From Entrophospora sp. SA101 (taxonomy: Eukaryota > Glomeromycota > Glomeromycetes > Entrophosporales > Entrophosporaceae), in assembly GCA_958430865.1 (NCBI GenBank), contig CAUDNR010000291.1, positions 1-59,251 on the forward strand: DNA of 59,251 nucleotides, given 5' to 3'. The stretch's first letter is position 1. Every line of letters starts with the position of its first letter. This document shows positions 11,236-23,152 of this stretch, piece after piece. A program made the position numbers and the translations under genes. Under the pieces are notes generated by a model, which worked only from the letters and a program-made list of their open reading frames with translations, searched no databases and had not been told where the DNA came from.

Positions 11236-11767
11236 GTTAAAAATAATAAAACGTCCTACTTTAATCGTAAATCTTTGTTTCAATAGGTGAAATGAAGCCA
11301 CATTCACATTATTGGCTAAATGCAAAACAAAAGTAAAACACAACTAAATTGATTTACTGCCTATTGAAATCTTTGTAATTATAATTTACTGTCATCATAA
11401 TAATCATATATTTGCTTTGACTATGTGTTTGATTTACATGTTGGAGGTAAAAATATAATTTTATTTGACAAAATTGTTGTTGTTACAATTTATTATTTAA
11501 AAATAACACAAAAGCCTGATATTTTTGTTGTTTAAATTTTATTAAGATGATATATGTAAATATTATGCAATGAATTTGGAACATATAGGGTAATCAAAAA
11601 ATTTGAAATTCAAAGAGGACTAAAAACTTGGGGTGCAGTGATTAAATGTTTCAATTCCTTGCAAAAACAAGCCAAAAAGAAATTTTTATTGAAAATATTA
11701 CTTGACAATAGGAAAAAATTATCTGATAAATCAATAATATCCAAAAAGAAAACTTTCAAACAAAATA

Positions 11768-11835
11768 CAGTCAACTCTTCCTAAATGCACACTCAGGATC
11801 AGCCCCGATGATGTACACTTGGGGAGAGTTGACTT
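11768..11835. mobile_element. 68-bp foldback / pogo-type mini-element (left arm)
   Basis: Starts CAGTCAACTCTTCCTAAATG and ends in a near-perfect inverted version (AGTCAACTCTCCCCAAGTG on the other strand), flanked by TA on both sides (11766-67 and 11836-37). It is almost a single hairpin. CAGTCAACTCT ends and a TA target fit the pogo/Tigger group. Confidence 0.5.
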
Positions 11836-12018
11836 TAGTTTCCTTTACACGCTTGAAATCCATAAAAGATAAGAATGCTAATTATTTTAATATACAATAT
11901 TATTATCAAAATAAGAAATTGAAATTTTTTAACAAGAGCGATTATATTTTTTAGTCTTGCAGATTTTCAGTATGTAGGTAGAATTGTTTTGAATTTGTCA
12001 TAAAAGCTTGACACTTTT

Positions 12019-12182
12019 CTAGAAACGATATTTTTTGGTTGCTGGTGTCATCCAGCAGTCTGCAAAAAACTTGGTTGGTGATGGTGGTGTAATTCGGCCT
12101 ATTTGTTTCAATTCCTTTATGAAAATTTCATCTTCTCCAAGTTTGGGCTTGAATATTACACCAAGGAGAGAGGTTCAACCAA
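12019..12182 (-). pseudogene. Left-arm version of the 61-codon frame, broken by a 22-bp deletion
   Basis: Compared with 13495..13680, 22 bp are missing at about 12170/12171: 'gaacctct|ctccttgg' replaces a longer sequence in both right copies. As 22 is not a multiple of three, the frame is lost. This is the clearest private marker of the left arm. Confidence 0.6.
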
Positions 12183-12355
12183 TTAGGAATAATACATAGA
12201 AAAAAAAATTCATTATTCTTAAATGGCAAAATTTTTTACTTTAATTGCTGATTCGCGAATGAATCGGAGAAATGATCGACATTTTAATATAAAATTTTTA
12301 TGCTAATTGTTATTAATAAAATGAGAAAATTCCCAAATCTCACCGTCCTCACACA

Positions 12356-13321
12356 NNNNNNNNNNNNNNNNNNNNNNNNNNNNNNNNNNNNNNNNNNNNN
12401 NNNNNNNNNNNNNNNNNNNNNNNNNNNNNNNNNNNNNNNNNNNNNNNNNNNNNNNNNNNNNNNNNNNNNNNNNNNNNNNNNNNNNNNNNNNNNNNNNNNN
12501 NNNNNNNNNNNNNNNNNNNNNNNNNNNNNNNNNNNNNNNNNNNNNNNNNNNNNNNNNNNNNNNNNNNNNNNNNNNNNNNNNNNNNNNNNNNNNNNNNNNN
12601 NNNNNNNNNNNNNNNNNNNNNNNNNNNNNNNNNNNNNNNNNNNNNNNNNNNNNNNNNNNNNNNNNNNNNNNNNNNNNNNNNNNNNNNNNNNNNNNNNNNN
12701 NNNNNNNNNNNNNNNNNNNNNNNNNNNNNNNNNNNNNNNNNNNNNNNNNNNNNNNNNNNNNNNNNNNNNNNNNNNNNNNNNNNNNNNNNNNNNNNNNNNN
12801 NNNNNNNNNNNNNNNNNNNNNNNNNNNNNNNNNNNNNNNNNNNNNNNNNNNNNNNNNNNNNNNNNNNNNNNNNNNNNNNNNNNNNNNNNNNNNNNNNNNN
12901 NNNNNNNNNNNNNNNNNNNNNNNNNNNNNNNNNNNNNNNNNNNNNNNNNNNNNNNNNNNNNNNNNNNNNNNNNNNNNNNNNNNNNNNNNNNNNNNNNNNN
13001 NNNNNNNNNNNNNNNNNNNNNNNNNNNNNNNNNNNNNNNNNNNNNNNNNNNNNNNNNNNNNNNNNNNNNNNNNNNNNNNNNNNNNNNNNNNNNNNNNNNN
13101 NNNNNNNNNNNNNNNNNNNNNNNNNNNNNNNNNNNNNNNNNNNNNNNNNNNNNNNNNNNNNNNNNNNNNNNNNNNNNNNNNNNNNNNNNNNNNNNNNNNN
13201 NNNNNNNNNNNNNNNNNNNNNNNNNNNNNNNNNNNNNNNNNNNNNNNNNNNNNNNNNNNNNNNNNNNNNNNNNNNNNNNNNNNNNNNNNNNNNNNNNNNN
13301 NNNNNNNNNNNNNNNNNNNNN
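12356..13321. other. Assembly gap (966 N) at the palindrome centre
   Basis: A run of N. Both sides end in the same sequence in opposite orientation, so whatever fills it would be the spacer of a palindrome or, more simply, a false join between two versions of one contig end. Confidence 0.95.
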
Positions 13322-13494
13322 TGTGTGAGGACGGTGAGATTTGGGAATTTTCTCATTTTATTAATAACAATTAGCATAAAAATTTTATATTAAAATGTCG
13401 ATCATTTCTCCGATTCATTCGCGAATCAGCAATTAAAGTAAAAAATTTTGCCATTTAAGAATAATGAATTTTTTTTTCTATGTATTATTCCTAA

Positions 13495-13680
13495 TTGGTT
13501 GAACCTCTGCTAACAGAAAATAATCTTGATCTCCTTGGTGTAATATTCAAGCCCAAACTTGGAGAAGATGAAATTTTCATAAAGGAATTGAAACAAATAG
13601 GCCGAATTACACCACCATCACCAACCAAGTTTTTTGCAGACTGCTGGATGACACCAGCAACCAAAAAATATCGTTTCTAG
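13495..13680 (+). CDS. 61-codon open frame, unrecognised
   Basis: An open frame between stops without an ATG (opens with TTG just after TAA). It encodes LLGVIFKPKLGEDEIFIKEL and ITPPSPTKFFADCWMTPATK, ending KKYRF. The composition is protein-like, so it could be a terminal exon or a relic. Intact in copies 1 and 2, broken in the left arm. Confidence 0.25.
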   Translation: MVEPLLTENNLDLLGVIFKPKLGEDEIFIKELKQIGRITPPSPTKFFADCWMTPATKKYRF

Positions 13681-13863
13681 AAAAGTGTCAAGCTTTTATG
13701 ACAAATTCAAAACAATTCTACCTACATACTGAAAATCTGCAAGACTAAAAAATATAATCGCTCTTGTTAAAAAATTTCAATTTCTTATTTTGATAATAAT
13801 ATTGTATATTAAAATAATTAGCATTCTTATCTTTTATGGATTTCAAGCGTGTAAAGGAAACTA

Positions 13864-13931
13864 AAGTCAACTCTCCCCAAGTGTACATCATCGGGGCTGA
13901 TCCTGAGTGTGCATTTAGGAAGAGTTGACTG
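13864..13931. mobile_element. 68-bp foldback mini-element (copy 1)
   Basis: Mirror of 11768..11835: CAGTCAACTCT-type ends, TA flanks, near-complete hairpin. Confidence 0.5.
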
Positions 13932-14463
13932 TATTTTGTTTGAAAGTTTTCTTTTTGGATATTATTGATTTATCAGATAATTTTTTCCTATTGTCAAGTA
14001 ATATTTTCAATAAAAATTTCTTTTTGGCTTGTTTTTGCAAGGAATTGAAACATTTAATCACTGCACCCCAAGTTTTTAGTCCTCTTTGAATTTCAAATTT
14101 TTTGATTACCCTATATGTTCCAAATTCATTGCATAATATTTACATATATCATCTTAATAAAATTTAAACAACAAAAATATCAGGCTTTTGTGTTATTTTT
14201 AAATAATAAATTGTAACAACAACAATTTTGTCAAATAAAATTATATTTTTACCTCCAACATGTAAATCAAACACATAGTCAAAGCAAATATATGATTATT
14301 ATGATGACAGTAAATTATAATTACAAAGATTTCAATAGGCAGTAAATCAATTTAGTTGTGTTTTACTTTTGTTTTGCATTTAGCCAATAATGTGAATGTG
14401 GCTTCATTTCACCTATTGAAACAAAGATTTACGATTAAAGTAGGACGTTTTATTATTTTTAAC

Positions 14464-14636
14464 TAGTGTTTAGCTTCTAAACGAGAGTTTCGTAGTTATG
14501 CAAAAGTCAAAAGGTTTCGCCGTAAGTCGAAACTAGTTTTGATGTTTGACTATTTTACTTTTGATTTAGTTTTGACATAACTTTTAATTTTAGTTTTGAC
14601 TTTCGCCTCTTCGAAATAGTTTGGCGACCAACACTA
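14464..14636. mobile_element. Small hAT-like element (copy 1)
   Basis: Mirror of 11063..11235, same TAGTGTT ends. Confidence 0.4.
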
Positions 14637-16110
14637 ATTTTAAATTAAAAACCGATTCAAGATTCTGGCTAAAATGCATATCGATCTTTTCCATTTATCA
14701 CAAATTACGAATTAAGAGTGATCTACATTTTAACCTATTTTAACCGTGTAACAGGTCCCAAATCCTGGTACATTATTATTATTATTATTATTAGCAAACT
14801 AATGTGCGGGTAATTTTACGTATAATTTACAAAAATAATAAAATAAATTATAAAACAGTTGATAAATTTTGTTATGTTTTATTTATAAATTTTATTAAAC
14901 ATATCGGTTTTTCAGAATACTAATGTTCAAAAGCTAACTCAAAATCAAATAAATCAATCGAAGGCCATTTAAATTTACCATAAATGATCATTTAAAATTC
15001 CCGAATTCACTTAATTACGAATTTGAGATTTTGTTGAGAAAAAAATTTGCTTTTGAAATTGGAGTAACTAAAATAATTCGAAGTGGCAGTGTAAGATTTA
15101 TATTTAGTTACCGTAGCAATTTTATGATAATCAATATCTATATGCTGTTCAAGTGTTTGCCTTTCGGTATGAATAAAAAGATATCTTATTATTATATTAA
15201 TATTTGAAAAAGTTCATTCGGGAAAAGAAAAAAAATTTATTATTTATGATCCGCACACTAAGCCACAAAATTTATGATTTCATGTGTCCAAAGTAAAAAA
15301 TTTAAAATTACATTGTGCGAAATAAATTATTATGTCTCGCACATCTAAACACTGACGAGTATTATCAATAATCCTTTGGTGAATTAATCATCTAATAGAG
15401 ATAAACCAATCATCAATGAGTGAATGGGAATATAAGTTAAATTATTAATTATCAATCAAATTTTTTAGACAAATTAAATAACTAAATAATGAATCCTGTT
15501 GTTGTTATTATTGTTGAAATATATATCAAGTTTTTAAATTAATATAAGCCAATAATAATATTCTTAAATGCAATATCATAAAAATGTAAGGAAATGAATC
15601 AAAGCAAATAACCACATTATCTAAAATAATTGATTTAAATGCTCATTTACTTTTCACTTTCGTCGTTACCTTTTCGATAGCAAAAGGTATGGCTAAAAAT
15701 TTAGTTATTCTTTCCCTTGCCAACTCATCTTTAAGATAATCTCATAAGGTCAAGAACCGACCTGAAATTGTGTTCCACTAAAACTTTTAATGAAAGTTGC
15801 TGCATCATATCAATGTGTGCGAGTTGAGAATAATTAATTGAATTAAATCAATCAATTGATAATGATATTGGTCATAAATACTTTAATTATTATGCACATA
15901 AATAATGTATTTTGAAAATTTAGTAACACAATATTTTAAGTCCTATGTAGATAGCATACAAGGCAAGCCCTTACATTGTAAGCGACTCTTGTCATTTTTG
16001 CAATTTTACATTAGATTCTATGTATTAAATTATTATAATTATAATTATCATCTAAAATCCCTTTTTCTGATGTGAAAATTTGAATTTTTAATATTTATGT
16101 TGAAATTTAT
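14637..16110. other. Intergenic, nothing recognised (copy 1)
   Basis: Mirror of 9589..11062; no gene or repeat boundary seen. Confidence 0.45.
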
Positions 16111-16145
16111 GTTCATGAGAAATTCAAATCAGCCAATCAGAATTC
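16111..16145 (+). repeat. CCAAT-containing dispersed repeat (copy 1)
   Basis: GAAATTCAAATCAGCCAATC plus AGAA; mirror of 9554..9588. Confidence 0.45.
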
Positions 16146-16293
16146 ACCCCATATGGGAAAAAGGACTGTTCTCATTAATTCAAATTCAAATTAAAAATAT
16201 TTCAGTTCTAAATAACATTTTAATTCCATTTTGAAAATGTGCAAAGGATACTATTCTATTAAAAAGATTAGATATAAAAGTTTTTCACGATAG

Positions 16294-16590
16294 AATGATG
16301 AAGTACATGAAGACTCATTCATTATTATTGTAGACCAAGAACAATAAAATTTAGACATGAAATGTTTTTGGATTAATGCTCGAAATGAAGCCTCTATCTA
16401 TACTTTTCCATATCAATTTAATTCTTAATGTGGATTTCCAGATTAACATTGAAAAACTGTGGCTATCATGGAAATAAAAGAAACAGGCGAATTAGTTTGT
16501 TGGAAAGATGACAATTATTTTATTAAAGCAGATAAAAAGTTTCACTTCAAGATTGATGAAAATTTAATATTAAGCAGTCAAAAATTCTGA
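16294..16590 (+). pseudogene. Relic of an unrecognised gene
   Basis: The first part (16294 on) reads NDEVHEDSFIIIVDQEQ, a stop, then DMKCFWINARNEASIYTFPY and another stop. A second part, 16468..16590, is a clean 40-codon frame from ATG: MEIKETGELVCWKDDNYFI, then KADKKFHFKIDENLILSSQ. The segments look like one protein interrupted by stops and a frame change. I do not recognise the family. Present identically in all three versions, so the damage predates the duplication. Confidence 0.3.
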
Positions 16591-17489
16591 ATAAGCCGGC
16601 CAATAAAAAAAAGAAATCGAAATTTTGAATTTTCATATTAATATTAATATGCACATATACAAAGATACCCAGACTTTGAAAAGCTAATAACTCCACAAAA
16701 TTCTACGTACGATAATTAAGAATGTAGTGTGGCTAGGGCCTTAAATTTTAACTGTTTACTTTTTTTTTTATATATACCTTTCCTGTTTTGGGAAGTTATT
16801 AGCTTTCAAAGATCGTCAATTTTGCACCATCATTACTGCGCCTCGTTTTATTTAAAAAAATTGACCAATTAATCTTGATCAGTCTCTAATGTAATGGGAA
16901 AGACGTGACAATGTATAATGAATGATCATAATAGAAAATTCAAATTTTAGATGGGAGTTCGTATAAATCGTCAATAATGTGGATGAATGAAGTTAACACT
17001 CAAGATATATAAGATGAGAAATCAATATTTAAATCAATCATACATACAAGTTAGATAGCAGGGAGAAGATACTTTTGTTGGACTTCATTTTGAAATTTTG
17101 ATAATTAAATTAAAATTTTATTATTCCTAAAAAAAAACAATAACAGATCTTGAAACTTTGTAAATCTATTATTAATAATAATTATTTATAGTAAGTGTAA
17201 GTTTATGTGATAAATCACATTCATGATTCTATATAATTTAATAAAGTGTTGAAAATATTGTTCAAACAAAAAACAGGTCTGATTCCTTCTTTTATATATA
17301 TATATATATATTTATATTCATCATTTATATATATTACAGAATAAAAAGAATAAAAAAAAATACATGAAAAAATTAAATGATTCATTTACATATATAACTA
17401 TAATAAATATAAGATCGAGGATATATATACATATAAAATCATCATAATAACAACACATCAACAGATTTTTTTTTTTTTTTTGAAAATAC
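16591..17489. other. 3' flank of the TMEM198-like gene, nothing recognised (copy 1)
   Basis: Mirror of 8210..9108. Confidence 0.45.
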
Positions 17490-18521
17490 TTAGGATTTAT
17501 TTTTAGAAAATATGCCAGTATATCCACCTTTCTTTTTCTCTGTAACTGGAGCATGATCGCTACCATTACCACTCTCGACAGATTTATCATATCCTTTAGG
17601 ATGTGAAGGTCCAAAATGATGATTTCTATGAAATTTATATTGTATCAATGATCCAGCAATAAATAGCGCAATCAATCCACCCAACATCAAATAAACATCC
17701 CGACTTGTGGTATAAGGAGTACCATCCAAGAATGCTCTAACTGATAGGCGGAATCCTGTATTGGCAAACATATCAACACCAAGAATCATCGCATAAGCAC
17801 CAATAAATGATGTACCCAAAATAATTATCACATCCTCAAATATACACGCCAAAATAAGTCCCGTAATGGCAAATGCTACAATAAACACAATTCTAGCGAT
17901 ATCATTCTTAATCAATCCACCATCTCCAAACGCAAGTATAAAGTTTGCCAACGCCAAACCAGAAACCAATCCCAATAACCAAATAGCAACTGATGCGCAA
18001 CATATTAACAGCATCCCAACTATGAATCCAATAGCCAAAGAAACTAATAAAATTATTAACGTATTAGTTGACGGTTCTGACGTGTAGCCTGACGGTGGCT
18101 CTGCCCTGACAAGAATAAGGAAAGCAACATATGCTAATTAATAAAAAAAAAAATATTATGATTAGTATAAATTATTTCCCAATTATAATTTTTATATCAA
18201 TATTTAAAAACACTTACATCCAATAATAGATCCCAAAATAAACAAGGTGAGATTATAAAGTTTACGACCAAAGAAACAATAACAGAAACCTATAACAAGC
18301 AAAATGACGCCAACTACTATTGACTGAGCCATTGAGAGTTGTTGTACATTGTTTGATAAGTCCACAACTGGATTATCAGTTGTTATTGTAGTTGGGGATG
18401 GTGCTGTTATATCAGTTGGAGTTACATCTTGTCCATTAACGAAACCAATGAGATTAAACATTAAGAGCAATAATGAGATCATTATTGTCATTGTATTTTT
18501 TTTTGTAAATTTCTTTTTCAT
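17490..18521 (-). CDS. TMEM198/DUF4203-like multi-pass membrane protein (copy 1)
   Basis: Minus-strand exons 18521-18218 and 18133-17490 with the same phase-1 intron. The translated exons are identical to the left-arm copy at 7178..8209: signal peptide, Thr/Pro-rich segment, about seven membrane spans and a basic tail. Its preservation in all three versions contrasts with the decay of most neighbours and suggests this is the gene under selection here. Confidence 0.8.
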
Positions 18522-18980
18522 TATTTTTTAAAGTTGGTTTTATTTTTATTTCTGTGTGAAAAGAATTTTTTGAGAACAAATGGGAAAAAATTAAATATCA
18601 TTTCAAAGGGAAAAGCCTCACTCTTATATATAATTTCAATAAAATCCAAGCCATGCTTTAATAAATAAACTAAGCCGTATATATATATATATATACAGTG
18701 CATGCATAACATCATTATCCACTTGGCTGACTTGGCGGTATCACAAAATGGAATTTTCTGTGGAAAGTCTAAATTTATCTTTTTCATTTTCTTATTTTGA
18801 AAAAGAAATCAAGAAATCGCACTTTACACTTACCGATTTCTCCTCTCCCATTCAGCTATTTTGAGATATATGAAAGAGAAAAGAGGATTATTTTCATTTC
18901 ACTTTTTTTTTTTTTTTAATACCGTAACTATTTTCTATTATATTATTTATATATTACTAACCTTAAAAAGGTTTATGTGC

Positions 18981-19656
18981 TTAATGCGGACAATTATTGA
19001 TGTCATTAATGAAAATCGGTACATATAAACATTTCATAAAAAATTTTTCTCGCTTTTTTATGATCACGAAAATTATTATGATGCTATAAAGGAGCATGTA
19101 AAAAGAAAACATGAAAGCAACAATTATTAATGTGTTAGAAATTAGAATAATTGGGAGAGCTACATGTAAATTTAACAAACTGTAGTTTTTTATGATCCGG
19201 CTAAATTTCTTTGTCTCGAGAGCTTTTGATCCTTTAATTACATTGTGTGGTGACAGAAATTGATTTGGTTCATTTAAATACAAGTTCAAACCGAAGCTTT
19301 GAATACGATTAAAATTCAAGAGTTCCAGCCAAATACATGATACCAAAAATAAAAGGGTAATAGCACAAAGAACCTAGAAACAAAACAGAAAATATAAGAC
19401 AAATAACAGCTATTTTGTGCTGGTTTTGGCAATATCTTTGAATTCATCTATGACAATGGATAAATGTTATCGTAAAGATGTTCTTGAAGGTTTTGATATG
19501 GTAGGTAATAAGGCTTTAATATAATGGAAACTTCTGTTTAAATTCATGAAATGAACCATTAGCAATCTTCCGAGCCTTTACAACACCAAGTTTAGAAGCT
19601 CCAAAAAGAGAATACCATTTAACTTGAATCAATCTCCAGGCTTCAAATATTGAAAG
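18981..19656 (-). CDS. Exon-like frames of a possible membrane protein (copy 1)
   Basis: Mirror of 6043..6718. Hydrophobic frame 18981..19373 and the WRLIQVKWYSLFG-containing frame 19516..19656. No in-frame ATG head and no family. Confidence 0.25.
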
Positions 19657-19979
19657 CTACACGCCATGTAATCCTATCTTTTTACAACATCATAACACGA
19701 TCCACACAATCTACTGTGAGATTGGTTCCACATAACAAAGCCTAATGTTCTAAATAAATATTATCAATATTATTTATTTATAAAACAAATAAACAATAAG
19801 AAATGTACAAAAATGTTGATCGTTTCATTGGGGATAACAATAAATAATACTGTAATAGTAATTATAAAAACAGTGATAGTAAAAACCAATAATAATCCGA
19901 GTTGTATGTAATGCTTACTTGGATTAATGATTGTAATATACTTTATCATAGTATTTTCCTTATTTATTTACCATTATGA

Positions 19980-20174
19980 CTATTACCATATGAATTTTTA
20001 GTGAAAATACGTCGTATGTTCATGGAAAATATTCAACCGGGCTGTAAACTATACACCAAAGTCTTATCCAACTATGCAAATTGTAATGGTTCTTCCTTTA
20101 AAAAAAAAGAAATAAAGATCATTCTTAATCCATTAAAAGTAGTTTTGTATCATGTTGCAAATGAAAAAACATAG
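19980..20174 (+). CDS. Exon-like open frame, unrecognised
   Basis: Open from just after a TGA to TAG 20172-20174. It encodes LPYEFLVKIRRMFMENIQPG, CKLYTKVLSNYANCNGSSF and ILNPLKVVLYHVANEKT. The amino-acid mix is protein-like and unlike the surrounding low-complexity frames, so it may be an exon of the gene whose other fragments lie at 20652..21190 on the same strand. No family recognised. Confidence 0.25.
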   Translation, partial: LLPYEFLVKIRRMFMENIQPGCKLYTKVLSNYANCNGSSFKKKEIKIILNPLKVVLYHVANEKT

Positions 20175-20651
20175 TCGAAATCTAGGGTTGCTGAGTACCA
20201 AAGTCAAAACTTGTAAAACATTTTGCAAGTTGGCCAATTGTAAGCATTTAATATTCCAAAATTTACTAATTGTGATGTTTAAAAATATTTCTTCGGCAGT
20301 ACAAGAAAGGTTGATTTTCAACATTATTAAATTCTACATAACAAATAAAGATCCTAGAAAAATAAATAAATATTGTGATAGTATATAATTTGCATATTTT
20401 TTACTTAATATCGCAAGTGTCAGTTTATAATTAGTAATAATATTAGAAGTTTGTCTCGTTAAAATTTAACCATTACAGAATGAAAAAGGGCAACAAATTT
20501 CTATACACCCAAAACACCAAAGTTAGATGTAAATATATTTTTGTACTATCCCGCTCTATCCAAGCTAAAAAATGAATACCAAACTTAACCATCACAAAGT
20601 ATAACGAAAACCTTTAAGCTGCTACTGGACTTTATATCCAAAAGTACCTAA

Positions 20652-21190
20652 CAAAGAAACGGATGTCATAGTATTGAAATTGATGATCTTGTTCTTCCCC
20701 CAACACATATATGGTCAGTCATTCGACAACTACCTGCTAATTATTTTTATTATATACACGTATCTTTAAATAAATATCACGTTATCATAATTGGGGAGCT
20801 TGGACTTCCAAATCTCCCGCGCCTAAAACTTCTGTTGCTGTTTTAGGAGATTTACATGATTGCAATCGTGTTAAAGGAATGGCCTTGAATCCATGACCTT
20901 TAAAAAACTCGACAAGAACAAAATGCAACTGAATCTTTAATCAAACAAATTCCAAGATTATCAAGACCTGGATTACTTTCATGGGTAATTATCATCATCA
21001 TTATCATCACCATTATTATTATCATTGGTATAGTCAATAAATCAACTTATTCATTTTTATTACTTAATAATAATCAATATTATTAGCTAGAAAATTTTCA
21101 ACGCCTGTAACTCATAACGATGATGATTTAAATGCTAAAGCTGATGTTAAAATGAGTGGATATGAATTTGCTGCAAATAAAATGTTGAGC
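20652..21190 (+). pseudogene. Exon-like fragments of an unrecognised gene (copy 1)
   Basis: Plus-strand protein-like segments in succession. 20652..20846 contains GCHSIEIDDLVLPPTHIWSV then IRQLPANYFYYIHV. An overlapping frame contains NWGAWTSKSPAPKTSVAVLG then DLHDCNRVKGMALNP, ending at a stop. Shifted by one base, TRQEQNATESLIKQIPRLSR then PGLLSW precedes a GTAATT donor-like site. After a possible intron ending 'attattag' come RKFSTPVTHNDDDLNAKADV and KMSGYEFAANK. The frame breaks suggest a decayed multi-exon gene just upstream of the MPV17 relic. Confidence 0.3.
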
Positions 21191-21697
21191 GTTAATTTCT
21201 TTAGTTTCTCTAATTAGAAAGAGTTGGCAAAATGTTAAACGTTTATATATTAAATCCTCGATGGGTAAGCGTCAACTAACGTTTATATTAACAATGTGAA
21301 TGTCACTATACAGTACATTGATCCGCTCTCTTACCAAAACCATCATTTTTAGTTTTATTATTAAAAGTAGTTGTTATTATTGTATTAGCATGTATCATTG
21401 TATGGTATTTATTGGGAGCTAGAACGTTTACTCTAAATTTTTGTTTATATAGTGCAAGTCGCTTAGTCATTGACAGCAGCAATTTAAATCCTCTCAATCA
21501 CGTGACTTCGGTGTGCAGAGATTAATATTAATGACAGCCCATTGTTCTTGGAAATTTTCAAATTTTCGATTCGTTCATTTAATTGTGCAACTTTCCTTTA
21601 TGGTGAAGAGCAATAATAATAGAATGAAGGTTATGATCACGTGCTTCGGGATTTGTATAAATGAGATTAGAGATATTATTTTGATATTAAAAAATAA

Positions 21698-21958
21698 ATG
21701 TTTTTGATAAATCTTTACAAATATCATCTTACACGCAGCCAATTTTAACACAAGCCATAACTGCAGGTGAGAGAATCCACGGTGATTAATGACAATGATA
21801 TAACGACAATTATTATAATTATGGATAATAATAAACAAACAAATTAGTGAAATTTTATAAATTTGGGTGAAATAGGATTTTTATGTGGCCTGGGAAATAC
21901 AATAGCTCAACATATTGTTGAAAATCGAGGAATCGGAGGATTTGGTATTTTGATAGCT
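21698..21958 (+). pseudogene. MPV17/PMP22-family relic, exons 1-2 only (copy 1)
   Basis: Orthologous to exons 1 and 2 of the intact gene at 3095..3983. Lesions: exon 1 (21698..21766) has lost one base in the ACACGCAG(A)CC stretch, shifting the frame. Exon 2 (21876..21958) has an in-frame 33-base deletion removing the KNHDSYRTIRI segment between short GAAT repeats. The hallmark GDTIAQ reads GNTIAQ. Exons 3-5 are absent: a pogo-like element starts 34 bases after exon 2, in what was intron 2, and the sequence past it is not MPV17-like. Confidence 0.85.
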
Positions 21959-21992
21959 GTATTTATTATTATTATTATTATTATTTCATGTA

Positions 21993-23152
21993 CAGTCAAC
22001 CCTTGTTTCAACGAATTTTGATTCTGTCCCCCTTTTTTTATGAATTATAAATTTTTGTTTCAACGAATTTTATATATAAATCGTGTTACAACGACAACGA
22101 ATTTTTAGTAGGGATCTTGGAATATAAGAACTAGTCGCGTTTCATCGAGTTAATGTGACAATAGATCAACATGTAAAATTAAATCATACGATAAAAAATT
22201 AAATCATACGATATTTAAATTTTATCGGGCAAGCAGCACTATTAAGCTATTTTTGGTTGCTTCGTTATTTTAGGCGCAAAATGGCGTCAATATAATCGAT
22301 ATAAGATATAATTAAATCATATAATTAAACTTTAATAATCAGTGACGTTGAAAGAATAACTTAATAGTGATTGCCCAATATCTTATATATAAAAAATTAA
22401 ACATGTGATTTTTAAAAAAACACGTATTCTGAATCATGCAATTATTTTAATTTAAAGATGTAATAAAATTTTTACTTTTGTGATTTTATCAAAGATGTAT
22501 ATAGGAACTTATGATTTACTTTTATTTGATGTTATAATAAAACTATAAAACTTATGATTATTTTAAAAAAACATGTACAATTATGATACTGAAAGGTGTG
22601 ATGTTTAATTGAAAATTTAATCAATGAATTATCATTTACCTCTCTATTAGAAGCAGAAGAATATATTACAATTGATAATGAAGGAATAAGTAATAGTAGC
22701 GAAATGATAACTGACAAAGAAATTATTGCTTTTTTCAAGCCAATTGAAAGAGGAATTTGCCATTAAAAGTAATACAGCGTCTAATGTTTCAATAAAACAT
22801 GCTGTAAATGCCCTTGAGACTGTTTACAATTTTCTACAACAAGGTGATATAGAAATAGACTATATTGAATCTAAATCTTTTAAATCATTAAAAAGAAAAA
22901 TAACATTATTAAATATTCAAAAACAAAAACAAAGTAGTATTACAACATATTTCAATAAATAATAAATAATTATTATATATTTTCTAATTATATTTTATTT
23001 TATCTGTATAATTAAAATACAATTTGAATAAACGTTATCATTTATTATGAAAACTTTTTTCTGACGATCATTGCCACTTTTGTTTTAGCGAATTTTTGTA
23101 ACAACGAATTTAGTGACTGGTCCTATGGATTCGTTGAAACGAGGGTAGACTG
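21993..23152 (+). mobile_element. pogo/Tigger-like DNA transposon, decayed (copy 1)
   Basis: A 1160-bp element. The left end CAGTCAACCCTTGTTTCAAC GAAT matches the inverted right end CAGTCTACCCTCGTTTCAAC GAAT with two differences, and TA flanks both ends (21991-92, 23153-54). The CAGTCwACCCTyG ends, TA target and transposase tail inside place it in the pogo/Tigger branch of Tc1/mariner. The TTTCAACGAATTT motif recurs just inside both ends. It is too short and damaged to be autonomous. The left arm has the empty site at 3671-3672. Confidence 0.85.
22611..22962 (+). pseudogene. C-terminal relic of a Tigger/pogo-type transposase (copy 1)
   Basis: One frame gives NLINELSFTSLLEAEEYITI and EMITDKEIIAF. 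In a T-run near 22730 the frame shifts, and SQLKEEFAIKSN, ALETVYNFLQQGDIEIDY and SSITTYFNK follow to a TAA at 22962. Tigger-like transposases typically end with an acidic 'EEI..' segment, an 'AL....FL.Q' helix and a hydrophobic tail of this kind. The catalytic DDE core is absent. Confidence 0.65.

Larger units (their letters stand above)
4330..12355 (-). repeat. Left arm of a large inverted repeat
   Basis: Reverse complement of 13322..21369. Positions pair as x with 25699-x, shifting to 25677-x inside the last 180 bp because of the 22-bp deletion. All landmarks I compared keep the same offset and every open frame is reproduced unchanged, so identity is very high. The outer bases next to the gap (cacaca / tgtgtg) are also mirror images. 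Confidence 0.9.

Noticed and set aside
12300..13377. 342-codon frames on both strands across the gap
   Set aside because: They consist almost entirely of unknown residues from the N run.
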